Positions 34,437 through 46,512 of a DNA stretch of 64,000 bases are shown piece by piece (the first letter of the stretch is position 1; every line of letters begins with the position of its first letter). The stretch is from Orientallactaga sibirica. Taxonomy: Eukaryota; Chordata; Mammalia; Rodentia; Dipodidae. Both the position numbers and the translations under genes were made by a program. The stretch is from positions 103,574,001-103,638,000 of the forward strand of contig JAEOAD010000001.1 in the NCBI GenBank assembly GCA_036365145.1, written 5' to 3'. The notes below the pieces were generated by a model, which had not been told where the DNA came from, ran no database searches, and worked only from the letters and a program-made list of their open reading frames with translations.

Positions 34437-34573
34437 TCGAGGTAGGGTCTTTCTCTAGTCCAGGCTGACCTGGTATTCACTCTATTGTCTCAGGGTGGCC
34501 TCGAATTCACAGTGATCCTCCTACTTCCACCTCCCAAGTGCTGGGATTAAAGGCATGCGCAACCACGCCCAGC
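34404..34573 (-). mobile_element. B1 SINE at the edge of another SINE
   Basis: T/G-rich tail complement (TTTTG)n, 'cgaggtagggtctttctc', 'cctcccaagtgctgggatta', 'cacgcccagc'. AGTTCTTT on both sides is the target duplication. Confidence 0.9.
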
Positions 34574-34581
34574 AGTTCTTT

Positions 34582-34617
34582 ATATTTTATTAATTAATTT
34601 ATTTGAGAGAGTGAAAG

Positions 34618-34663
<46 letters not shown>

Positions 34664-34810
34664 GGCATGCCAGGGCCTCCAGCCACTGAAAATGAACTCC
34701 AGATGCATGTACCCCCTTGTGCATCTGGCTTACATGGGTTCTGGAGAATCTAACCGGGATCCTTTGGCTTTGCAGGCAAACACCTTAACCGCTAAGCCAT
34801 CTCTCCAGGA
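34582..34810 (-). mobile_element. B2-superfamily tRNA SINE (dipodid type)
   Basis: (TTAA)n/T-rich tail complement, a (GA)n tract at 34621-34661, 'gggcctccagccactg', ending 'gccatctctccagg'. GACCTAAGTTCT (34390-34401) and GACCTCAGTTCT (34815-34826) appear to be its target duplication, with the B1 having later inserted at the left edge. Confidence 0.87.
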
Positions 34811-35095
34811 CCCAGACCTCAGTTCTCTATAAATTACAGACACAGTGACTGGTATTCAGTTATAGGAATATAAAATGGACCAGAACTCCTCCTCCAGGCC
34901 CCTGCTGGGCTGCCATCTGCTTGTCTCAGATGTCTGCTTAGGCATTACTACGCTGAGCCGCAGCCCGTGTTGATGGCAGCTGTAGGTGTCTCCACCTTAC
35001 CATTCCTCACTTCCTAGCAGGTGCTTGTTCTCTGGATCTGCCTTGTAAGTTTCATCACCTAGAGCTACTTGCTGTGCTGTTCTCTGTTGTTAGAG

Positions 35096-35390
35096 CGCTT
35101 GCATAAATAGCTGGGCATGACCATGTACGACTGTAACCCTCGTCCTGTAAAGATCAGAGACCCCAGAAGCACGGAGGCTCACTGGTCAGCCAATCTGACC
35201 AAAAAATCTCTGTTGCCCTGAGTTCAGTGAGGGAGTCACTCTCAAGCAAACATTCAGAAACACACAGATGAGCAATAGGAGAGGACAGCTGATACTCTCT
35301 CACAGTATCTACACATACATATGCACAGGGAGCTCACATCTACACACATATGCACACGCCATACTACACACATGCAAAAAAATTAACAAA
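35096..35390 (+). mobile_element. B4/RSINE1-type SINE
   Basis: 'agctgggcatgaccatgtacgactgtaaccc', 'gagtcactctcaagcaa' and a CA-rich 3' end match the B4/RSINE1 layout. The 5' head is lost or degraded. Confidence 0.55.
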
Positions 35391-36529
35391 AAGTTTTCAT
35401 TCCAACTTATACTTTTTAATTTGTAATATTACCTTAGGAGGATTTATCTGAGATGAGCAATCCTGGGTCCCAGGCCTGATCCAGACAACCATCCTTGTCT
35501 TGCTTCATTATGATTCAGTGAGGTGGTTGGAGAGAGCCCTGTCCTGGGAAGAGACTGATAGAATCTCCAGCTACTGAGTATGTGGAGTGAGGACACCAAC
35601 CAGTTTTCTCTTGTGCAGCTCCAGTCCTTGGTGACCTTGAGGTTGGAGTTAACAGTTTGAATGTTAATTTTGTCTACTCCAGAACTGTTCTCTTGCTTCA
35701 TCTTGATGCAGAGAACTTATGACAGTTGGCTGGAGAAGAGGGATAGGGAAGAGTATATCTACCCCTCCAGGATGTTGCCACTTATGGCATTCCTTGAGAG
35801 GTGACAAGGATGGGCTGCAGAACCTCAGCAGGGCACAGAGAGGTAGGAAGCAGGTGAACAAGGGAGAATAAGCAAGGATGAGATGTACCATTCTCTCTCT
35901 CTCTCTCGTTCTTTCCCCTAGTCTCCTGGTTCTCAGGACTCATGTCTGTTCTTACAGACTGTGACTTGACAAATGAAATGCAGGGAAATATGCACCATTA
36001 TCAAACTCAAGGATGCCAGTGACTTGACAAATGGCAGAATATGCAACTCAAACTGTGCCACTTTGGCATAAGGGTTATTTTGAGCTAAAGGTACTAAGAA
36101 GCCAGAGGGTGCAAGGATGATGTTCTGACCCTCACCTCTTTCTTTCTGAACACAGAAGATAACATCTGCATCCATATGGAGAATGTCGTTCTGTATCAGA
36201 AGGAAGACGTGCTCTTGTGATCAAAGACAGAAAGCTAAAATTGAGAGAATGCTACATGAACAGACCTTGTTAAAATGATTTTTTATCTTCTTTTGGCCCT
36301 CCCACATATTTATTTTCCCAGTGATTTTTGTTCAGCTTAAAAAGTTTTAGGTTTCATTACTCATTTGAATCTTCATTTTTTTATATTAAGGTTCTTGTGT
36401 CACATAAAATATACTAAATCGATTTTTATGCTTTTTTCTTATTAATGTTTTATGTTAATTTAATTTTCAAGCCTAGTTTAAAAACAATAAACTTGTAAGT
36501 TAAAGTTGTGTCTTCCCTACATTTTGGGG
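35391..36529. other. unassigned sequence
   Basis: No gene is seen. 'gtgacttgacaaatg' occurs twice, near 35963 and 36021. A (CT)n run lies at 35893-35907. Confidence 0.4.
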
Positions 36530-37042
36530 GAGGGGTTATTGTTCTATTAACTGCACAAAATAATAGATTTAATTATGACATTTTCTGTATATTTGTAAAA
36601 TTTACTTTGACCATACCTACCTTTCCCATTACCCTCTTTTACCTTCACTTCCTCCTGATCACCGTCCTTTTCCCTAATTGTCCCATTCTTTTTTCATGAT
36701 CATTTTCTCTTCTAAATTCCACATTTGGGATAAAACATGTGATATTTGTCTTTTGGAATCTGGTTTATGTCATTTGCAATGATCTCCATTCCTCTACATT
36801 TTTCTGCAAATGAGAAGATTTTGGAATTAATTATGGCTGAATTATATATATACATTTTCTTTAGCTATTCATTCATTAATGGGCACCTGGGTTGATTCCA
36901 CAGCTTAGCTGATATGAATAGTATCACCATAAACATGGGTATGCAGATATTTCTTTTTTGTGTGCTTAGATTCCCACACCTAACCAGGAGTGAGTGATAT
37001 AATTGTATCATATGGTGGATCTACTATTGGCTTTAAAAAATA
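36530..37042 (-). mobile_element. L1 3' end, left segment
   Basis: 'gtgatatttgtcttttggaatctgg', 'gatctccattcctctac', 'attaatgggcacctgggttgattcca' and 'ataaacatgggtatgcag' are in the order of the complement of mammalian L1 3' sequence. It resumes at 37491 beyond two SINEs. Confidence 0.65.
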
Positions 37043-37237
37043 TTTTATTTATCTTTTATTTATTTGAGAGAGAGAGAGAGAAAGAATGGGTGCATTAGTG
37101 CCTGCTGCCACTGCAAATGAACTCCAGACACATGCACTACCATGCACATCTTGCTTACACGGGTATTGGGGAATGGAACCTCAGTCCTTAGGCTTTGAGG
37201 GCAGGTGTCTTATCTACTAAGCCATCTCTCCAGCCAT
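37043..37237 (-). mobile_element. B2-superfamily tRNA SINE in L1
   Basis: (TTTA)-type tail complement, GA tract, 'tgccactgcaaatgaactcc', ending 'gccatctctccagcc'. Inserted in the L1 3' end. Confidence 0.83.
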
Positions 37238-37252
37238 GTTTTTAGCTTTTTT

Positions 37253-37490
37253 TTTTTTTTTGGAGAGAGACAGAGAGAGAGGGAGAGGAAGACAGATAGA
37301 GAAAGGGCACGCCAGCAGCATCTCAGCCACTGCAAACGAACTCTAGATGCATGTGCCCCCTTGTGGACAAGTGCAGCATTGTCCCCTTGCATCACTTTGT
37401 ATCTGGCTAAATGTGGGACCTGGAGATTGAAACTGACATTCTTAGGCTTAGCAGGCAGGTACCTTAACCACTAAGCCATCTCTCCAGCCC
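37253..37490 (-). mobile_element. B2-superfamily tRNA SINE in L1, 15-bp duplication
   Basis: Family body with an extra ~35-bp stretch ('gtggacaagtgcagcattgt') in the middle. TGTTTTTAGCTTTTT occurs at 37238-37252 and 37491-37505, a perfect target duplication within the L1. Confidence 0.9.
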
Positions 37491-37635
37491 TGTTTTTAGC
37501 TTTTTGAGGAAACTTTCTGCAGGTGTCCATAGTGAACTTGCACTTATTTACATCTCCACCAATAGTGAATAGAAGTCCTTTTCCACCACACCCTCCCGTG
37601 CATTGGTGGTTGTTTTCTCCTTTGATGACAACCAA
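37491..37635 (-). mobile_element. L1 3' end, right segment
   Basis: 'tttttgaggaaactttctgc', 'atctccaccaatagtg' and 'tggtggttgttttctcc' continue the L1 complement begun at 36530. Confidence 0.65.
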
Positions 37636-39777
37636 CATGCTTGTTCTCCCATACTCCACAAGCAGCACAACTGCGCAAGAGGGATTCTGTCCTGGACGTT
37701 TCTAACAGTGGGTAGCAGTTCTGGCCTCGTCATTGAGTCACCCTTGCTTTGCTCATACATGGTTTTGGGTGCTGAGTGTCCAAAGGTTGTGGATGGGGTT
37801 GGTGCTTGGCTTTCATTTTCTCTCAGCAGTGAGTTCTTTTGTTCACCCAAGCACTGCTTGTCATTGTTGCTCCTCTCTGTTCTACACACCTCAGTCTAGC
37901 CTGGCTTCCCACTTCTGAGACATGGCTACTGAATCCGAGTTCTTCTAAAGATAAGTTAGTGAAAGTCTGTGCCTTTTACAGATGGCCTATGAATCAGTTC
38001 CTTACTGCTGCACCTCTCTATAGACCCCAAGCCATGTGCAGAGCCAAATTGAAAAGTCCTGACTCTGAGGAAAATGAGCAGAACATTCTTCCAAAGCACC
38101 ATTATGGTCTAGAACTTTCCTGCCTCATATGCTTCATAGCACAGCTTCTCTTGGCCAGCTAGCCTCCCCTGTCCACCTCTGGCCTAAGAGCTTGCCTTTC
38201 CCTCACCTCCTCATTTAGGTTTTGTCTTAGCTCAAATAGTTTCTCTTTAGTGGGTCTTCCCTTTGCTCCCACATTATACATGAGCTCTCATGTACTTGAA
38301 ATCCCCTCTCCTGCTTTACTTCTCATTCAGAGCATGTTATCTACTGGTGGTCAAGTCTGGGTGTAGTATAGATCCACGTGGAGAGCTGGTTACAGGATAT
38401 ATTCTCACACTCCCTCTCCTGATTTATGTGGCCTTCTTACATGAGGAACTTTGGACTAAACATTGTCCTAAATTCACTACTTGATTCATCTATTGAAATA
38501 ATTGATCAAAAAGTCCACAAATTCCTCCTGTTGAGGAGTAAGGCCATACATTCCTCCCACAATTTCTCAATGTATACTTGAAGCATCTTCCATCAACAGA
38601 TAGGCCTTTGGACTGGCCTTGTGACTCATCTCAACCAAAAGCACTCTTCGGATATGACGTTGCAGTATATTAAAGGGGGCGGAGAGAAGTTGTCCCGATT
38701 AGGACGAACATGCCATAGATGGCTCAACCTGAAGATGGAAGTCAGACAACCACAGACAATGCAGCCACACAGGGCAACAAATGACTGAAGTTGCATGACC
38801 AACCCCAGGTCAGGTGTTACAGCTATAGTTGCATCGTGAAATCTGGATGGGACAAGGACAATCCAGCTAAGCCCAGCCTAAATTTCTGATCCACAGAATG
38901 CGGAGCAATTATTGCTCCAAGCCATTCATTTTTGGTGTCTCTTGTTATGTAGATAAGTGGTGTGGTGTAGGCTTCATAAGATAAAGGCTCTGTGGGGTTT
39001 GATGATTGCTGCTTGTTTGCCACTGTCTCCCCATTTCCCTGGTTGTGATCACCAGGCCCAAGGTAGGTGATCAACAAAATTTTTCTAAATGGATCAATGA
39101 AATATCTGACAGACCTTTACAAAGAGCTATTGTTCACTTTGCTATGAGTCCAGCTGGCACCATGGGAGACATCCCTAAGCACTTGTATTTAGGTACTGGG
39201 AAAAATATGATTCTTCTCTCCTCCCCCAAGGAATCTCTTAAACAGTGGCAATAAACTCTTCTTTTTAATGGGTCATTTCATAAAATGGTTGGTTAGCATA
39301 CATCTTTGCTGAGTCAGGAATTCTATTTATTTCCGACTCCTTAGCTGAAAACCCCTTAGTCCAGAGATGTGAAGTGTTTCCTCCAGTCCTCCTCTGAGAA
39401 GAACTCCTAAGTAGCTCTCAGGGTGATAGGACTCCTTGCTAAGCTGATGGGCAGGGTGATAGTGGAGGACAAAGGACAAAATACTTATGAAAATCTGATA
39501 AACTACTCGGTAGCAGTGACTTGGTTCCAGCTGATGTTATCAGCAATTCAGGCATTTTGGGGATAAGCTCTACTCAGAAGGAAGAAGACTTCCATTATGC
39601 ATTTTTGTGAGGTAGCCTTCTTGTGCACTGGGCTAGAGAGCTTTCCTGACTCCACTGATCTCCAGCTGTTTCCCCAGAGCAACCTAGGATATGGGTGACC
39701 CAAGGAAGCACAAGTTAGAGAGAGTAAGGGGAGGATTCAAGTAAAGGATATGTCAATGGGAAATGCCAAAGCTGCCT
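37636..39777. other. unassigned sequence, about 2.1 kb
   Basis: No exon is recognised. Near 38560-38680 'ggcctttggactggccttgtgactc' looks like a very old MLT1-type LTR piece, with low confidence. Confidence 0.4.
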
Positions 39778-40174
39778 GGATAGACATACACATAGTGATA
39801 GACATAGACATAGACATAGACTAGACATAGACATAGTCATAGATATAGACATATTCATAGACATAGTCATAGACCTAGAAATAGTCATAGACATAGTCAT
39901 AGACATAGATGTAGACATAGACATAGACATAATGATAGGCATAGTCATAGACATAGACTTAGTGATAGACATAGACATAGACTTAGTGAAAACATAGATA
40001 TAGTCGTAGACATAGACTAGACATAGACTAGACACAGTCATAGGCATATCATACACATAGACATAGACTAGACATAGACATAGTCATAGACATAGACATA
40101 GACTAGACATAGACATAGTCATAGACATAGACATAGACTAGACATAGACATAGACATAGACATAGACATAGACA
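39778..40174. repeat. (ATAGAC)n hexanucleotide array, ~395 bp
   Basis: About 65 copies of a 6-bp unit, with interspersed variants 'atagtc', 'atagtg' and 'actag' that recur in groups, giving a higher-order pattern. Read on the minus strand it encodes runs of Met-Ser, an artefact of the 6-bp period. Confidence 0.96.
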
Positions 40175-40624
40175 GACACTTTTTTACTTGGGTGATTTCT
40201 GTGCAGGAATGTCACGTGTTTGTGCTGTCAGAATGAGCCCATGGACACAATAACATCAAACAATGGCAAACACAGGGGGCTTTCATATGATACCCTCCAC
40301 TGTAAAGACAGATTAGCTTCCCGAAGAGCCTACCCTGAGTGCTATGGCTTGGATATGAAGTGCCCCCTCTCATCGCTCATATGTTGATGGCTTGGATCCC
40401 AGATAGCGGTGTTGTTTTGGGACATGGGCCCTGGTTGGAGAAAGTAAGCTCCTGGGAGAGTGCCTTTGAACAATATGTCGTCCCTGGCCTCTTCCTATTG
40501 GGCTTTCTGGTTGCCATGAAATCAGCTGCTCTGCACCACACACCCTCCCACCATAATATTCTGCCTCATTCCAGGCCCAGAAACAATGGAGCCGGACAAT
40601 CATAGACAGTAACCTCTTTTTTTT
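40175..40624. other. unassigned sequence
   Basis: 40345-40600 has some resemblance to a MaLR LTR ('tatgttgatggcttggatccc', 'cctcattccaggcccag') but it is too diverged to call. Confidence 0.35.
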
Positions 40625-40855
40625 AAAATAAATATTTTACTTTTATTTATTTATTTGAGACAGACGGGGGAGAGAAAGAGAGAGAGTGAGAGAGAGAGCA
40701 AGAATGGGCACACTAGGGCCTCTAGCTACTGCAAACAAACTCCAGACACATGTGCCACCATGTGCATCTGGCTTAGGTGGGACCTGGAGAATCCAACCGG
40801 GGTCCTTAGGCGTCACAGGCAAATGCCTTAACCAGTAAGCCATCTCTCCAGCCCA
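40625..40855 (-). mobile_element. B2-superfamily tRNA SINE (dipodid type)
   Basis: (TTTA)n, GA tract, 'gggcctctagctactgc', 'gccttaaccagtaagcc', ending 'atctctccagccc'. Confidence 0.86.
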
Positions 40856-42049
40856 GATCATAGCCTCTTAACAGAGGAACAAAATGAAAATGTCCTCCTT
40901 TTCATTATTTCTCAGTGATGAAAATACAGTTCAGGAAAATCTACATTTGTTACAGCAATGCAAAAGCTAACATACTCAGCAGAGTAGCTCATTAAGGGAA
41001 CCAGGTTGTGGGTGGAGAGGGATCTGCCAGGCTCTGAGAAGCCTGTGAGTGGGCATTTGGCCCTGTCTTCCTCACAGTGATACATCCTCAGTGATGCTCA
41101 ACATAGAGAGGGAAATGTCTGCTGAATGTAACTTGCAACTAGGAGAATGGGTTAAGTAATTTGCCAATCACGTAGTTATATGGAAGTGTTCAAATCTCAG
41201 CTTTGGCTCTGGGGGCCACCATTCTCTTAACTGTCACCTAACATTGATTCCACATAACAGGAAACAGCAAAGGATGCAGATGGGACACAAGTTTGTATCC
41301 ATGAGTATCTACAAATAACTACATAACATTCAGTCAATTGCTTAAGTATTTTTGGAATGTACTTTTCTCATTTGTAACCTGAGTTTATGGCTCTGTAACA
41401 AAGAAACATGTGTAAAGTACCAATGGTGAAGTGTGTTTTGGTGGCTAGTGCAGAGGGGACCTCCAAACATCTGGGCTCTTTACATCCTTCCATGGATTCT
41501 GCCTTCTCACCAGATAACATCCTTCAGGCTCTCTTCTGTTAGGCTTAGAGGACATCCCAACACTGGGCATTGTCTTGTCCTGGTTTGGGAATTTTGACTT
41601 AACTTCATTTAGACCTCAAATTCCAGTCAGGCATTGAATGCCTTGAGGCAGAGAACTAAACTTGGCCATTTTTATTGCTCTTATTCTCTTGAACATGGCT
41701 TTAGTTCTGGCACCCAGTTAATACTTGCTAATGAATATTGATGTTTTTTTCTGGTGAATAAGAAAATTAAATATATCCTTTAAATAGTCCAGAGAATTTG
41801 AGTCTGGTCACCATGGAGGGCACTTTCCACCTCTGCTCAGATCCATCTTAGTGGCCAACCTAAGACTTTGGAGCTCCTAACCAACAAAAGGTCCACTGTT
41901 ACCAAGCTGTATTTTTCCATACATGCCAGCTGACCTTCACAAGCAGTGTGCTAGGTGTCACCAAGTCTTCTGGAGTCAGAGACTTCAACAATTGGGTCTC
42001 TAAAAGCAATGCTAGCAAGCATTGTTTATCTCCTTATTTAATGTGTACT
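40856..42049. other. unique sequence with MIR/L2 fossils
   Basis: 41145-41215 ('ggttaagtaatttgcca') resembles MIR on the minus strand, and 41640-41745 ('ttgaggcagagaactaaact', 'ttctggcacccagttaatac') resembles an L2/MIR 3' end. No gene. Confidence 0.45.
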
Positions 42050-42175
42050 CAACCTGAGTTATAAACAGTATTGTCACATTTAAAGAAAATGAGTCACAGA
42101 GAAAATAGGTAACTTGCCCTAAATTACACAGGTAGAAGGGAGTGGATTTTTGGATTTGGAATATGTCCATTTTGT
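42050..42175 (-). mobile_element. MIR fragment
   Basis: 'gagtcacagagaaaataggtaacttgccctaaattacacaggtag' type order is the complement of the MIR core and tRNA-like part. Very old. Confidence 0.65.
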
Positions 42176-42399
42176 AGGTTGTTATGGCCCAGCTGACACT
42201 GTACTCCTGGAACTCATCCTCATCCTTTCTTCTCTAAACTTTTCTATTTCTAGTAAGTGGTACGTTCAGTGCTGGAGGAGGAAGTCAGAGCAGGCAAAAC
42301 TGGCAGTCATGCAGTCTTAGGAAGAGTTTACAGGTCTTTCCTCAGCAGCACAGAGTCAGGCACCAACCACATTATGGTAACTATTTACTACTCATGAGT

Positions 42400-42700
42400 T
42401 ATCTTTTACTCCCTCAAGAATATAAACTCCAAAAATGTTTATACTGTTCACTGTCATTCATATCCTATTGGGTCAAACTGTGCCTGCCACCCAGTAGGTG
42501 CTCAATAAACATTTTAAAATTAATAACTATATGATGATTTCATAGTTCAATGATGAGAACAGCCATCCTGTTTCTAAGCCATTTGTTGGCATCTCACTTC
42601 TCTTCATCCCCTCACCTCACAAGACTATTGTGCTTAATTGGTGAGGCAACATGTGTGAAATTGTAAAGCATTTTAGGTGTCTAATGCATATAAAAGCAGA
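42400..42700 (+). mobile_element. MIR/L2-type fragments
   Basis: 'gtgcctgccacccagtaggtgctcaataaac' type sequence at 42480-42515 is the classic MIR/L2 end. 42600-42700 ('ttgtaaagcattttaggtg') looks like a second MIR. Confidence 0.55.
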
Positions 42701-43059
42701 GTCTTTATGTATCTTAGTCAGTTCAGCAAGTAGAATATTACTAAGGGAGATCAATTTTTTACTTACGTCCCTTAAAGAACATCAAAATTAATTCAACCTT
42801 TAACCTACAGCAACATTTCTGAAAAGCATCTTTCCTCTGAATTCGTTTCTCTCTGCAATCCTGCAGTATCCTTGCAAAGTCTTTCTCAATGTCCGGGACA
42901 CTGGCTTTTCACCCTGCTCCCTCACCATTCTCACCCACTGTGAAGCTTAGCTGAATGCAGTTGGGGAGGACATGTGATCTCTCCCAGTTTCTCTAGTAGT
43001 TTATAAAGTGTTAACTATAATGTGTAACTACGTTAACTGTAGTATGCTATAATGTGCTA

Positions 43060-43215
43060 GCCATGTAACTGCAGGCATGTGGTTTAGCCTGTGTCTCAGC
43101 TTTCTTGTGCATAAGATTGACATCCAATCACATGGAGAAGGTGCTGTCAGATTACTGATCTCATACTTGAATGATGCTTAGAACAGTGCCTGGCATACAG
43201 TAGTTACTTAATAAC
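43060..43215 (+). mobile_element. MIR element
   Basis: 'gtgtctcagctttcttgtgcataag' followed by 'gcttagaacagtgcctggca' and 'tacagtagttacttaataa' in MIR order. Confidence 0.7.
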
Positions 43216-44246
43216 CTTAACTGCACTACCAATAGCATTGGTTGTCATCATTGTCATCATCATATTGGCCAAAGTAGTATCATTCAACTTATGATCATGT
43301 ACCAGTGAGCAGCTGAGAAGCAACCATAAAAAAATGGGTTTCTAGATTCAGTAAAAGTAATGGACCAATATTTATGCAAATTCAAACCTGTCTTGTCATG
43401 TACATGGGTGGGAGAGTGGTATGCAGGGGGAGGTAGAAACCTCTGGCAACAGTCCTGCACTCACACTCTTGCATAAACACTTAGGTATTAGATGTGTCTT
43501 GGTATTGAGCTTACGGTATCTCGTTTCAGTTTTGTCTGTTTTTAAAACTCATCTGTCTGTTTTGCACCATCCATCTTCAGATAGTTTAAATCTTCATTCA
43601 ACAGTATCCTGGGACACTGTGCTTATGTTGTCTGACCTTCTCTTTTGATTTTCTTCTTTTGTTTTTATAACTTTCCTGTTGATCACAGTGTTAAGTCTCT
43701 TGGACATTCTTCTGAAGTCTCTTCTTGGCAATTTTCTTGCCACGTACTACTGAAATCATCTTTGTAAGCCCTCTACAGCATTGGGGAGAGACAGGGTGAG
43801 GTCAGTCCAGTCTGTTTTCTTTCTACCTATATTGCACATTCCAGCAATGAGGGAAAATCACAAGAAATAACCACCAAAATTGGACTGTTCACACCCAGTG
43901 AGTGTCCTCCAAGTACATTAGCAAAACCCAACAGGGAATGGTTTGATTTCTTAGGGCACAGGAGGATGGGTTAAGGAGCCTAATGTGATCTGAGGCCAAA
44001 GTGAATACCATATGAATCCCAAACTTGCAAAGGGTTGCAAGTGAGTCTACCTGGGCTCTGTTTCCAATATATACATTGGGAGCAATTTAATGGGAGGAAA
44101 CACTTGGGTTTAAAAAATATAGTCAGGAGAGGGGCTAGGACTTTTGTGTTTTGAGTCTCAAATAGACCCCTTTTTCTGTTTTGGAAGGTGGAATCTTTTA
44201 CCACTCCCATTTTTATCATATTACAATCACAGTTAGATTTAGAAAG
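43216..44246. other. unassigned sequence
   Basis: No gene or repeat is recognised. Confidence 0.4.
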
Positions 44247-44266
44247 AATTCCCAATTTTTTAAAAA

Positions 44267-44492
44267 TAGTTTTTATTTATTTATTTGACAGAGAAAAAGG
44301 GAGAGAGAGACAGTGAGAGAGAGAGAGAGAGACAGAGAGAATGATCACTCCAGGGCCTCCAGCCACTGCAAATGAACTCCAGATGCTTGTTCCCCTTGTG
44401 AATCGGGCTAACATGGGTCCTGGAGAATTGAACCTGGGTCCTTGGCTTTGCAGGCAAACACCTTAACTGCTAAGCCATCCCTCCAGCCCCCA
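44267..44492 (-). mobile_element. B2-superfamily tRNA SINE with long duplication
   Basis: Family body on the minus strand ending 'gccatccctccagcccc'. AATTCCCAATTTTTTAAAAA to the left and AATTCCTAATTTTTAAAAA to the right (from 44493) are the target duplication with small differences. Confidence 0.9.
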
Positions 44493-44511
44493 AATTCCTA
44501 ATTTTTAAAAA

Positions 44512-45112
44512 GTGCAGAATGGAGGCAGGGAGGAGGGAAAAGATGCTACCAACACATGATGTATCCATACAAAATGTTTTTAATAATAAAAAGTGTAAAT
44601 ATACAAATAAGATAGAATTGGGAAATGTGGAAAGTGTTAATTTGCTTCTTCATTTCATCCTAAATATAGAAAAGAGCTTTGAAAGCTTCGAACTCACCTT
44701 CTGTGTGGCCCGTGTGTCTTTTCAAAGCACTGAGTCCCCGTTTGAGCCTTACAGTGGTGTGGAGAGAAGAGGAACAGAGAAGCTGGAATCTATGGCTCTG
44801 GGAACCACCGCCAACAGAAGCTCAAGGTGAAATAAAGATGAAAATGTGTCTGAATCTTAACCTGATGCAAAAGGAAAGCTGGGTTCACTGGATGCAATGT
44901 AATGACTGTCCTTGTGAATCTTGCAGAGAGAGGCCCGGCCTTAAGGCTTGGTACCTGTGAATATTTTGACCTTTCAGAGGCATGGCTCACATTTTTATGA
45001 GTCTCTGGCATGCAAATGGGGACAGATGGGGGGAGGGGTGACAGGCAGAGCAAGACATTCACGAGGTCATGGACACCCAGTTCAACCCACAACCAGTCTT
45101 TAACTTGATAGA
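44512..45112. other. unassigned sequence
   Basis: No gene or repeat is recognised. Overlapping short frames at 44519-44960 have no domain or conserved pattern. Confidence 0.4.
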
Positions 45113-45437
45113 TGTAGTAGTTACTCGGCTAAACACCTGACAAGAAGCAATTTAGGCAAGAAAGGGTTTGTTTTGGTGTGTACTTTGAGTTTACACTCTA
45201 ACATGGTAGGGAAGGCATGGTGCCAACTGGTCACATCGCATCCGTAGTCAGGAAGCAGAGAGCAGTGAATGCTGCTGCTCAGTTCCCTTCTATTCAGTCC
45301 ACAACCTAAACTGGTAGAATGTTGCTCCCCACCTCAATGAACCTAATCTAGAAGATCCCTCAGAGATAGTCCCAGAAATTTGTTTTCACGGTGATTCTAC
45401 ATCCCGTCATGCAGATAAACAGAGATTAACCATCACA
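45113..45437 (-). mobile_element. ERVL-like solo LTR (old)
   Basis: TGTAGTAG...ATCACA. It contains 'cacctgacaagaagcaattt', 'ggtcacatcgcatccgtagtcaggaagcagag' and 'aatctagaagatccctcagaga', the reverse of the LTR type at 17044 and 33183. No 5-bp duplication is evident. Confidence 0.65.
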
Positions 45438-46194
45438 AGTGACAATCCTATTCTGCCCTCCTGTGTATACCAGTAAGAGTTTGATGCATCTTGTGCAATT
45501 TATAAGATCGTGGCTTGGTGTAATGTAGAGATTAATATCTCACAGTGTTCTCAGGAATATTCAACAAGATATGTAAAACACTTGGCACAAAGTCTGGTTC
45601 TGGGTGTGTTCTGCCATTGTGATGATGGTGGGGGTAGTGGTAAAGGTGGTGGTGGTGAAATTCCTCCTGGAACACAAAAGAGGATACATCTTTGAAGAGG
45701 CAATGTTTCCTCAGTTGTGTCTAAGTAGTGACCTGGGTTGTGATTCCGTTGGCCTTAGCTGATAGGCAGGGATGAGATGGAAATCAATGCATGGCACAGT
45801 GAGGCCTGGTTGAATGGTGAGCCCAGTGGGTTTAGAGCTGAACTTGGAAAGTCCCACCTGGGTGGGCCCACTTCCCACATTCTCATTGCAACACTCCATA
45901 TACATCCCAAGTTCATGGATATAGTAGACCTGGAGAGACAAAGCCACAAATCTGTTTTCCAACTCCATGAAAACCATAGAACCTGATTGCCAGATGGAAG
46001 TAAAAGTGGAGGTTACCATAGGAGGTGGTAATAAAATCACTCTTGTCAGTGTATGGCTCACATCTTCCCCGAGTGACACTTGTTCTCCTACCTTCACTTA
46101 TTCACCTCTTCTCCCTACCCCCTGTCTTGTTTGTTTCTTTGTGTGTACATATGTGTATAAAAGATCTATGTGATATGGTGTGTGTGATGTATGG
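45438..46194. other. unassigned sequence
   Basis: A (GGT)n-like stretch lies at 45625-45655. Antiparallel short frames at 45711-46097 have no recognisable features. Confidence 0.4.
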
Positions 46195-46512
46195 TATACA
46201 CATATGTGTGCACAGACGTGCATGTCCCGTGCATATACAGAGGTAGAGGAGAACACTGAGAGTGCTTCCATGACTCCTCTGTGTAGTTCCTAGACAGTCT
46301 TGAGACAGGATCTCTTCCTCAACCCAGAGATGCCATTGGTCGACAAGCCCCAGAGATTCTTGGTCTCTGCACCACCTCAGCTGAGGTCACAGATGCGTGT
46401 GAACACGTCCCATTTTTGATGTGGTCCTGGGGAGTCAGCCTTGGTGGTCTGTGGTTCAAGACACGCTCACGTTTAAGTGTTGAGTGATCTTACCTGTGAG
46501 CCATCTCCCAAG
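46195..46512 (-). mobile_element. B4/RSINE1-type SINE (old)
   Basis: 'gaggtagaggagaacactgag', 'gagacaggatctcttcctc' and a terminal 'gtgagccatctccc' mark the complement of an ID-B1 composite. Confidence 0.6.

Noticed and set aside
39715..40056. A 113-codon Met-Ser-rich frame
   Set aside because: Translation of a 6-bp array; any stop-free hexamer stays open indefinitely.
45711..46097. 128-codon minus-strand frame in otherwise unique DNA
   Set aside because: No domain, no splice or promoter context, and overlapping frames are open on the other strand; not enough to call an exon.
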